Below are positions 58,086 through 64,000 of a stretch of 64,000 bases of DNA, one piece after another. Under the pieces are notes generated by a model. It was not told where the DNA came from. It worked only from the letters and a program-made list of their open reading frames with translations, and did no database searches. Position 1 is the first letter of the stretch, and each line of letters begins with the position of its first letter. The stretch comes from Vulcanimicrobiota bacterium (GTDB taxonomy: Bacteria > Vulcanimicrobiota > Xenobia > Xenobiales > JADMJV01), in contig JAHBVR010000007.1 in assembly GCA_019637395.1 (NCBI GenBank), positions 186,001-250,000 on the forward strand. The letters are read 5' to 3'. The translations under genes were made by a program, and so were the position numbers.

Positions 58086-58486
58086 CGCGTGTGCGGCCTT
58101 TCCCGCCACCAGCGTAGGCCTCGCCGCAGGCGGATCTGGTCGTCTTCGGCCAGTCTGCAGACACGTGAAACGAAGTGGGCGTGAGTCTCGGGGCGCCGTC
58201 GCAATAAGATCTGGCCGTCGATAACTTCGCGGCAAAGCAGTGTGTCGGCTTGATTCAGCACAGCCACACTGACCTCTCCCGCCACCGCATCTTCGGCGGC
58301 CTCGTGTAAGGCCTCGAGAGCCTGGGGAGGAGGCGAGTCGCTCAGCAGGATCCCGATGTCCCAATCCGAGTCGGGCCTGGCCTGGCCTCTGGCTCGCGAT
58401 CCATAGAGCCAGGCCGAATCCACCCAGGCCAGCGGCTCGAGGACGGACTTCAGGCGCTCAACGGCTGACAAAAACCAGCACCTCAT
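58082..58486 (-). CDS. mntA: MntA-type nucleotidyltransferase antitoxin
   Basis: A 134-residue minimal nucleotidyltransferase. The hallmark GS-x10-DxD is intact: Gly29-Ser30 in WLYGSRARGQARPDSDWDIG with Asp41 and Asp43. In HepT/MntA systems it adds AMP to a tyrosine of the HepT toxin and blocks its RNase activity. The ATG at 58486 overlaps the hepT stop region by 29 bp; a TTG a few codons later is possible. Position immediately downstream of hepT is the usual order. Confidence 0.8.
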   Translation of the reverse strand: MRCWFLSAVERLKSVLEPLAWVDSAWLYGSRARGQARPDSDWDIGILLSDSPPPQALEALHEAAEDAVAGEVSVAVLNQADTLLCREVIDGQILLRRRPETHAHFVSRVCRLAEDDQIRLRRGLRWWRERPHTR

Positions 58487-58877
58487 CGCGAAAGTCCGCC
58501 AGCACCCCCAGATGCGTATTGACGATCTCGGTCACGACTTCGAGGCGCAAATCATCATAATCGTGCACCAGGATGTTGCGAAACCCCACCAGCGGTCGAT
58601 ACTTCTCGGCCTTCTGAAGCATCCCGAGCTGTTCGCAGGCCACCAGAGCCGCCCGCGCCGTGGCTGCGGGCGGACTCCCGTGAATGGAAAGAACCCGCTG
58701 ACACACGTCGATCAGCACCTCAACGGCAATCTGCAAGTCACGCTCCACCGCCCGCCTTACCAGCCAGTCCTGCTCCAGTCGCTCCACCGTGAGCGGCCCC
58801 AAACTACGCAACTCGCGTAAGACCTGATCCAATTGCTGAAGCTTGGCGGTGACGACTCCGTTGATTGCCATAGACAA
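58458..58877 (-). CDS. hepT: HepT-type RNase toxin
   Basis: A 139-residue helical HEPN protein. The RX4HXY ribonuclease motif is present as Arg100, His105 and Tyr107 in GFRNILVHDYDDL. The first helices (LRELRSLGPLTVERLEQD, ERDLQIAVEVLIDVCQRVL) match the HepT/DUF86 family. It would cleave tRNA or mRNA unless AMPylated by MntA. It is encoded upstream of mntA with overlap, an unusual toxin-first order that is normal for this pair. Start is ATG 58877; ATG 58871 is an alternative. Confidence 0.8.
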   Translation of the reverse strand: MSMAINGVVTAKLQQLDQVLRELRSLGPLTVERLEQDWLVRRAVERDLQIAVEVLIDVCQRVLSIHGSPPAATARAALVACEQLGMLQKAEKYRPLVGFRNILVHDYDDLRLEVVTEIVNTHLGVLADFRDEVLVFVSR

Positions 58878-58899
58878 GCTTTCTGGACTCCCGAGAGTT

Positions 58900-60474
58900 C
58901 TACTCTTCCGGTTCGGGATGATTCTTCAAGTAATCATAGACCCAGCTACCGTACCAGACCAAAGCCAACGTCGTAGCCACGCCCACCGAGGCCATGATCC
59001 ACCAGAGCTTGTAAGGATGATGAAGATCCCAAAGCATTTGGGTGACCTGATCCGGCGATTGGCCCAGCAGCGCGACCAGCTTATCGAAAGCCTCACCAAC
59101 CGGAATCGCCTTGACGTCAGCAGCACTCAAACCTTTTTCGGCCAACATCTGACGGGCGAACTCTTCTTTAGACGCATAATGGCCGTAAAGCGTGAGCCCG
59201 AGTTTGCCTTCGATAGAAGCACCGATTCCAGGAGCCAACTGACACAGTCCCAGATAAGTCCCCTTCTTATCAGCCGGAGCCAGGTTGCCCACAAACTCCG
59301 AGAACTTGGGTGAAGAAAGCATTTCGCCCATCGAGAAACAGATAATACCGAAGAAACACATCCAGCCTGCGGTCGAGTGCCCGCAAATGAGCAAAGCCAG
59401 GGTGGCCAATCCGGTCCCAAACCAGATACTGGTAGTAATTCGCACCCTCGACGAAAGGTAGCCGAAGAAGAAGCAGGTCAGCATAATCATGCCAGCATTG
59501 ACGTTCATTAAGCCCTCGGCCTGAATTTTTTCGCCCTTCTTGTCCAGGACCATCACAAACCCGGCAGCCTTCTGTAGAGCAGTTGCCTGAGTTCCTGAAT
59601 CGGGAGCGTGCACCAGAGAGCCCGCGCTGACGACAATGTCGTGACTGTTCACCCAGTCGTCAATATAGTTGGGCAACACATCAAAAAGGCTGTAGAACAT
59701 AAAGTAAAAGCCCGAGAAAATCATGACGAACAGAAACAGGTGGGGCTTTCTCAGTTCACCCAAAGTATCATAAATCATCGGGCGCTGCGCTTTGCCGCTG
59801 TTTTTACGAGCTTCCTCGCGAGCCAGGCGCTCTTCGATGCCCGGCTCTTTGTAAGTCAGAAGCAACAGGAAATTTAAGCAGATGATACCGGCGCAAGCCA
59901 GAAAAACATAACGCCACTCCATCTTGCGCATGTAGCCTGCCAGCAGGGGTCCGATAAATGCGCCAATATTGACCGTCTGATAGAAAATACCCCAGGCCAT
60001 CGAGCTGTTCTGGCGGTTTGTGCATTTCACCAGAGTGCCTTGGATGCCTGGCTTGAAAATAGCAGTCCCCAAAGCCAACATGAGGGCGCCCGCGAAAAAA
60101 CCCCAGTAAGATGGGAAGGCTGCCATGATCAGATAGCCGACTATCTTGAGAACCGTTGAAAGAAATATCGCCTGTTTATAGCCATAGCGATCCGCGATGC
60201 CGCCGGTGAAAATCGGCACCCAGCTCTGAAATAGCATCCACCAGAAAAAGATAGTGCCCATTTCCAACGGAGTGATTCCCAAGCCGCCCTTGGAGACCGG
60301 GTCCTTGCCATAGAGAGTAGCCACCGAGCGCACCCCATAAAAGGCCAGGCGCTCCACCATTTCCATGGCGCCAACCACCCAGAATACGTAGCCCAGACTG
60401 GCGATAGAGGCGATCAGGCCAAGTTGTTTGACGTCCAGGGAGTTGCTTGTTTTGGAATCTGTATTTTCTGACAT
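58900..60474 (-). CDS. Proton-dependent oligopeptide transporter (POT/PTR-like MFS)
   Basis: A 524-residue major facilitator with at least twelve membrane helices. The first helix region has EMVERLAFYGVRSVATLY, matching the ExxER proton-coupling motif of POT transporters. GIADRYGYKQAIFLSTVLKIVGYLI is the loop 2-3 motif, and GTAIFKPGIQGTLVKCTNRQNSSMAWGIFYQTVNIGAFIGPLLAGYM is the PTR2 region. A long soluble insert lies about residues 275-310 and a helical stretch near 420-470. It probably imports di- or tripeptides by proton symport. The length is normal for the family. Confidence 0.8.
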   Translation of the reverse strand: MSENTDSKTSNSLDVKQLGLIASIASLGYVFWVVGAMEMVERLAFYGVRSVATLYGKDPVSKGGLGITPLEMGTIFFWWMLFQSWVPIFTGGIADRYGYKQAIFLSTVLKIVGYLIMAAFPSYWGFFAGALMLALGTAIFKPGIQGTLVKCTNRQNSSMAWGIFYQTVNIGAFIGPLLAGYMRKMEWRYVFLACAGIICLNFLLLLTYKEPGIEERLAREEARKNSGKAQRPMIYDTLGELRKPHLFLFVMIFSGFYFMFYSLFDVLPNYIDDWVNSHDIVVSAGSLVHAPDSGTQATALQKAAGFVMVLDKKGEKIQAEGLMNVNAGMIMLTCFFFGYLSSRVRITTSIWFGTGLATLALLICGHSTAGWMCFFGIICFSMGEMLSSPKFSEFVGNLAPADKKGTYLGLCQLAPGIGASIEGKLGLTLYGHYASKEEFARQMLAEKGLSAADVKAIPVGEAFDKLVALLGQSPDQVTQMLWDLHHPYKLWWIMASVGVATTLALVWYGSWVYDYLKNHPEPEE

Positions 60475-60562
60475 AGCCAGCCCAGTATACGGGGTGGCTG
60501 GCTTGGAACTGTTGCCAGCCTATGAACAGGGGTTCCATCCGGCGGACCGAAGCCGGCGTGCC

Positions 60563-60961
60563 ATGGCCACTCTCTTTACGCGTATCATCAATGGGGAATT
60601 GCCCGGGCGTTTCGTGCACCGCGACGATCGTTGCGTGGCTTTTCTCAGTATCCATCCACTTCAACCCGGTCACACTCTGGTGGTGCCCATCGAGGAGGTG
60701 GATCACTGGATCGATTTGAGCCCGGAACTGTTACAGCACTGTATGCAGGTGGCCCAGCGCATCGCCCGGGCCGCCCAGCAAGCCTTTCAGCCCGAGAAGG
60801 TGGGGCTGATGCTGGCCGGACTGGAAGTTCCCCACGTGCACTTTCACATCGTGCCCATCAACGGTGGCCACGACATGGACTTCAGCAATCAGAACCTGAA
60901 CGCCAGCGCGGCCGAACTGGACGCGGCCGCCGAGAAGCTGCGCCAGGCCCTAATAAGCTAG
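60563..60961 (+). CDS. HIT family hydrolase
   Basis: A 132-residue histidine triad protein acting on nucleoside phosphates or phosphoramidates. It has the N-terminal FTRIINGELPGRFVHRDDRCVAFL, PLQPGHTLVVPIEEVDHW, and the triad LEVPHVHFHIVPI (HxHxH). The C-terminus is slightly different from Hint proteins but the length is typical. ATG 60563 is preferred to a longer open frame. It is followed by mgtE after 6 bp, so the two are likely co-transcribed. Confidence 0.9.
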   Translation: MATLFTRIINGELPGRFVHRDDRCVAFLSIHPLQPGHTLVVPIEEVDHWIDLSPELLQHCMQVAQRIARAAQQAFQPEKVGLMLAGLEVPHVHFHIVPINGGHDMDFSNQNLNASAAELDAAAEKLRQALIS

Positions 60962-60967
60962 AGACCC

Positions 60968-62347
60968 ATGGCCTCTTCCGCCACCCGTTCCCTGCTGGAG
61001 AACGAAGAGCTTCTCTATCTCCTGCGGGACGAGCTGACCACCTTTGTCGAGCAAGACGAGATGGAGCTGGCGGCGGCGCGCATCGAGCTCTTTCACCCGG
61101 CCGACCAGGCCGACGCCCTGGAAGCCCTGCCCGAAGCGATCCGCGACCGGCTGCTCTCGCATCTGAGCGACGAAGACATCGCGGAAATCCTGGATTTCCT
61201 TGAAGACGAGCCGCGCAACCGCTTCGTCAGCCGGCTGGACAATGCCAAGCTGGCCCGCATTCTGGTATGCGTCGACGAGGTGGTGGCCGCCGACATCGTC
61301 GAGCAGTTGCCCGACGAGCGGGTCAACCCCGTCCTTTCCCAGCTGGCCAATCGCGAGGAAGTCTCGGAGCTGCTCAACCTGCCCGAAGACGTGGTGGGCC
61401 GCTGGATGTCCCCAGACGTGCTCTCGCTGCAGGCCGACTGGACGGTGGAAGAAGCCTTTACTTACCTGCGCCGCGAGAAACCTAATAGCGGTGAGCATTT
61501 CTATCTCTACACCGTGGACGAAAATAATATCCTCCAGGGTGTGGTCAGCATTCGCAACTTCATCACCGCCCAGCCTCAGGTGCCCTTGCGTGACATCATG
61601 GTCACCGACGTCATCCGCCTCAATATCACCACCGACCAGGAACAAGCCGCCGAACGCATCCGCCACTACGGCTTACTGGCCCTGCCGGTGGTGGATGAAA
61701 ACGGCGAGCTGGTGGGCTTGCTGCGCGCCGACGAAGTGCTCAACGTGCAGGTCGAGGAGGCCACCGAAGACATTTACCTTCAGGTGGGCTTGCAGAGCGA
61801 CGCCTCGCCTTTCAGCCCGGTGCTTCAGGCCGTCAAGGTGCGGGTACCCTGGTTGATCATCAACCTGGTCATCGGCTTTTTCTCCGCCTTCATCGTCAGC
61901 CTCTTCGAAAGCACTATCGCCCAGGCGGCTCTGCTGGCCAGCTTCATGCCGATTATCGCCGGCCACGGCGGCAATGCCGGCAGCCAGACCTCGACTCTGG
62001 TGGTGCGCGGCTTGGCGCTCAACGAAATCGGCCGGCGCGACGTGGTTACGGTGATGCGCAAAGAAGTCAGCTTCGGGCTTCTCTACGGTATACTGGCGGG
62101 CGCGCTCACGGCCGGCCTGGCTTTCTGGATGTCCCATGACTTCAATCTTTCCGGCATCGTCTTCCTGGCCATGAGCGGCAACGTGATATTAGCCACCCTG
62201 GGCGGCAGCATGATTCCCGTCCTGCTCAAGCGCATGAACGTCGACCCGGCCCTGGCGTCCACCGTCTGGCTGACCACTCTCACCGATTGGATCGGCTTCT
62301 TGTTACTTCTAGGTCTGGCTTCCATCTACCTGAAATCCGGTCTTTGA
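60968..62347 (+). CDS. mgtE: Magnesium transporter MgtE
   Basis: A 459-residue Mg2+ channel/transporter. The N-terminal superhelical domain (about 15-135, e.g. LFHPADQADALEALPEAIRDRLLSHL), two CBS domains (about 140-265, ending VDENGELVGLLRADEVL), and a five-helix membrane domain with PIIAGHGGNAGSQTSTLVVRGLALNE (pore signature) and GGSMIPVLLKRMNVDPALASTVWLTTLTDWIGF are all present. The CBS and N domains sense intracellular Mg2+ and gate the pore. Confidence 0.95.
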   Translation: MASSATRSLLENEELLYLLRDELTTFVEQDEMELAAARIELFHPADQADALEALPEAIRDRLLSHLSDEDIAEILDFLEDEPRNRFVSRLDNAKLARILVCVDEVVAADIVEQLPDERVNPVLSQLANREEVSELLNLPEDVVGRWMSPDVLSLQADWTVEEAFTYLRREKPNSGEHFYLYTVDENNILQGVVSIRNFITAQPQVPLRDIMVTDVIRLNITTDQEQAAERIRHYGLLALPVVDENGELVGLLRADEVLNVQVEEATEDIYLQVGLQSDASPFSPVLQAVKVRVPWLIINLVIGFFSAFIVSLFESTIAQAALLASFMPIIAGHGGNAGSQTSTLVVRGLALNEIGRRDVVTVMRKEVSFGLLYGILAGALTAGLAFWMSHDFNLSGIVFLAMSGNVILATLGGSMIPVLLKRMNVDPALASTVWLTTLTDWIGFLLLLGLASIYLKSGL

Positions 62348-62381
62348 AGGGCCCCCTCCCCCGACTGGAGAACCTGCGGGG

Positions 62382-62693
62382 ATGGGGACCACCACGACCA
62401 CTAGCAGTAAACGCACCACGAAGAAAGCTGCCTCTTCACCACTCGACGAGCTTCGCCAAGAAGCACTGGATCTTGAGAGCCAACTGGAAGAAGAACTCTG
62501 GCGGGACGCCATTCGCGCCGCCAAAGCCGCGGTCGAGTCCTTGAGCGAGAACGAGAGCTCGGGGCACCCGTTTGACCGCCGCCGCGGACTGCGCCTGCGC
62601 GAAAAAGCCACCAAGATCGACGCCGCCTTCAACCGGTTGCGCGCCTTGCGCCGCGGCGACATGCTGCCGCCGCGCGGCGAAGACGAATTCTAG
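62382..62693 (+). CDS. Small charged helical protein of unknown function
   Basis: The 103 residues have a Thr/Ser/Lys-rich N-terminus (MGTTTTTSSKRTTKKAASS), then a long charged helix (about 20-65, LDELRQEALDLESQLEEELWRDA and AIRAAKAAVESLSENE) that could form a coiled coil, and a basic C-terminus (RRRGLRLREKATKIDAAFNRL). No membrane helix or signal peptide. I do not recognise a family. It sits between mgtE and a STAS-like gene in the same orientation. Confidence 0.55.
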   Translation: MGTTTTTSSKRTTKKAASSPLDELRQEALDLESQLEEELWRDAIRAAKAAVESLSENESSGHPFDRRRGLRLREKATKIDAAFNRLRALRRGDMLPPRGEDEF

Positions 62694-62732
62694 ACAGGCG
62701 TGGCCCACTGGCAAAGGACGACCGAGGATTTT

Positions 62733-63044
62733 ATGGCGACCTTCCGCCTGGAAGGTTGTCCCGATCAAGGCGACCTCGAAAGCCTCAGCCGTGACCTGTT
62801 GGACGCGGCCGACGCGGGATTTCACCATCTCATCCTGGAGCTGAGAACGTCCTGCGAGCAGACCTTGCAACAATGGCGCTCTTTCCGCGGGGCCATCGAG
62901 AATATCACCCAACGCGGAGCCCGTCTCTCCGTCAAAGGGGCTCCGCCGGAACTCGAAGCGGGGCTGGAAAACGCCGCCGTGGAAGCCCAGTTGCGCATGC
63001 TGGACCGCAAATTCCCGGATTTTTTCCGCAAGCAACCCACGTGA
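62733..63044 (+). CDS. STAS-like domain protein of unknown function
   Basis: The 103-residue protein starting at ATG 62733 (GAGG 5 bases upstream) reads FRLEGCPDQGDLESLSRDLLDAADAGFHHLILELRTSC, resembling the strand-helix-strand core of anti-sigma-antagonist (STAS) domains, but no phosphorylatable serine is clearly placed. A longer start at GTG 62700 is possible. It has a four-base overlap with the following B3/4-domain gene, so the two are translationally coupled. The function is not assigned. Confidence 0.5.
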   Translation: MATFRLEGCPDQGDLESLSRDLLDAADAGFHHLILELRTSCEQTLQQWRSFRGAIENITQRGARLSVKGAPPELEAGLENAAVEAQLRMLDRKFPDFFRKQPT

Positions 63045-63661
63045 TCGAGGTCGCTCCCAACGAGCGCCTGTTAGCGCGCTATTTCACCTGCGCATTTCCG
63101 GCTCCACTGAAGGATTGTCCCGCTTCCGAGCGGGTTCTGCGCCTGCTGCGCAAGGAAGAAAACCCCGGCTTCGCGCCCGATGACCGGGTCAAGGCATCGG
63201 TGCGCAATCTGCTGCGCCTGGGAGGCTTCAAACCTACCGGCCGCAGCAAACCGGCCAGCGAGTATCTGGAAAAAGCCTTTCAAGACGGCTATCTCAACCC
63301 CATCAATGCGGCCGTCGACGTATGCAATGCGGTTTCCCTGCACAGCGGCCTACCCATCAGCGTCATCGACCTGGAACTGGCCCAGGAGCCCTATCACATC
63401 AAAATCGTGCCCGACAAAATGAGCTACGTCTTCAATCCCAGCGGCCAGGAACTGGACCTGCAGGGCCTGGTCTGCTTCTGGGACTCCCGGGGCCCCTGCG
63501 GTTCGCCGGTCAAGGACTCACAAAGGACCAAGACTCACGCCCAGACCCAGCGCACCCTGGTGCTCATCTGGGGCAGCCAGGACGTTCCGGAACGAGTCGA
63601 CGCCACCGAAAAGCTCTATCGCGAGCTGCTCCAGGACTGCGGAGCCAGCTTGACAAAGTAG
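63041..63661 (+). CDS. B3/4 domain protein (tRNA-editing-like)
   Basis: The 206-residue protein resembles the B3/4 domain of phenylalanyl-tRNA synthetase beta subunit, which edits mischarged tRNA: DDRVKASVRNLLRLGGFKPTGRSKPASEYL, NPINAAVDVCNAVSLHSGLPISVIDLE and LVCFWDSRGPCGSPVKDSQRTKTHAQTQRTLVLIWG. Stand-alone copies are widespread, with editing activity suspected. GTG 63041 overlaps the previous stop; the open frame further upstream is a shadow. Next is acetyl-CoA synthetase, 6 bp later. Confidence 0.75.
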   Translation: MIEVAPNERLLARYFTCAFPAPLKDCPASERVLRLLRKEENPGFAPDDRVKASVRNLLRLGGFKPTGRSKPASEYLEKAFQDGYLNPINAAVDVCNAVSLHSGLPISVIDLELAQEPYHIKIVPDKMSYVFNPSGQELDLQGLVCFWDSRGPCGSPVKDSQRTKTHAQTQRTLVLIWGSQDVPERVDATEKLYRELLQDCGASLTK

Positions 63662-63667
63662 GTCCCT

Positions 63668-64000
63668 ATGGAACAGGACCTCTATCCACCCTCAGCAGAA
63701 ACTCTCGAAGGCGCGCGCATCAAGAGTTACGATGAAGTTTCCAAGCGCGCCGCGGCGGACCCGGAAGACTACTGGGCAAGAGAAGCCTCCGAGCTGGAAT
63801 GGTTCGAGCCCTGGACTCAAGTGCTGGACTGGCAGCCACCCTTCGCCCAGTGGTTCCTGGGCGCCCGGTGCAACATTGTGCACAACTGCCTGGATCGCCA
63901 CCTCAAGACCTGGCGTCGCAATAAGCTGGCTCTGATCTGGGAAAGTGAAACCGGCGAGCACCGCAATTTCAGTTATTTTGCGCTGCACCGCGAAGTCACG
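63668..64000 (+). CDS. acs: Acetyl-CoA synthetase, N-terminal part cut by the window edge
   Basis: From ATG 63668 the frame is open to the end of the window. The 111 visible residues are the N-terminal domain typical of Acs: KSYDEVSKRAAADPEDYWAREASELEWFEPWTQVLDWQPPFAQWFLGARCNIVHNCLDRHL and KLALIWESETGEHRNFSYFALHREV. It would make acetyl-CoA from acetate, ATP and CoA. The catalytic domain lies outside the window, so propionyl-CoA synthetase cannot be excluded. Confidence 0.85.
   Translation, partial: MEQDLYPPSAETLEGARIKSYDEVSKRAAADPEDYWAREASELEWFEPWTQVLDWQPPFAQWFLGARCNIVHNCLDRHLKTWRRNKLALIWESETGEHRNFSYFALHREVT

Noticed and set aside
1-64000. CRISPR arrays, tRNA or rRNA genes, phage or transposase genes
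   Set aside because: No regularly spaced direct repeats, cloverleaf-like segments or transposase motifs were found; almost all DNA is accounted for by protein genes.

Overview
The window is 64 kb of GC-rich, gene-dense bacterial chromosome. Gene starts are often GTG or TTG, 4-base stop/start overlaps are common, and many convergent gene pairs overlap at their 3' ends. There is no rRNA, tRNA, phage, transposase or CRISPR array. MurE carries the DNPR motif of meso-diaminopimelate-adding enzymes. The set ftsQ, DUF881, small basic protein, mraZ and clpS, together with a complete selD-selA-selB operon, suggests a deep-branching terrabacterial-type lineage (Eremiobacterota/Vulcanimicrobiota- or Armatimonadota-like). 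That placement is inference; no taxonomic marker was tested.

Layout. 1-11.6 kb: a HEAT-like protein cut by the left edge, small unknown proteins, a divergent glucose-6-phosphate dehydrogenase between two decayed genes, a subtilase, an alpha/beta hydrolase, an App1-type phosphatase, and a NarL-type two-component pair ending in a clear terminator. 11.6-15 kb: a lipoprotein, then the most interesting locus. This is a translationally coupled three-gene operon of a TIGR04222-like membrane protein with a seven-cysteine Ser/Cys repeat tail, a DUF692/MNIO iron oxidase, and a small partner. Its promoter overlaps two inverted repeats, one matching the CRP half-site pattern. 15-20 kb: a metallo-beta-lactamase-fold protein, a nickel/cobalt ECF transporter (M, Q and O components, plus a NikL-like protein on the other strand), and an acyl-CoA synthetase. 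20-23 kb: a methyltransferase, a DA1-like zinc peptidase and a PTS EIICB.

23-46.6 kb: cell division and cell wall. ftsQ-DUF881-sbp run on the plus strand. murG-murC and a long mraZ-rsmH-ftsL-ftsI-orf73-murE-murF-mraY-murD-ftsW-kinase-like operon run on the minus strand. Between the two minus-strand blocks lie dusA, a GT2 glycosyltransferase, two tandem paralogous GT-C-like membrane proteins and a methyltransferase. The main operon starts from a near-consensus sigma-70 promoter followed by four MraZ-type repeats and ends in a hairpin terminator after a protein-kinase-fold gene. murB, ddl, ftsA and ftsZ are not in the window.

46.8-64 kb: clpS, a solitary DNA methyltransferase, a SAM-methyltransferase-like gene, selB/selA/selD, a type II NADH dehydrogenase whose tail is antisense to a quinone-oxidoreductase-like gene, a phytoene-desaturase-like oxidoreductase, a biotin ligase, a HepT/MntA toxin-antitoxin pair, a POT-type peptide transporter, a HIT protein, MgtE, small unknown proteins, a B3/4-domain protein, and the first part of acetyl-CoA synthetase cut by the right edge.
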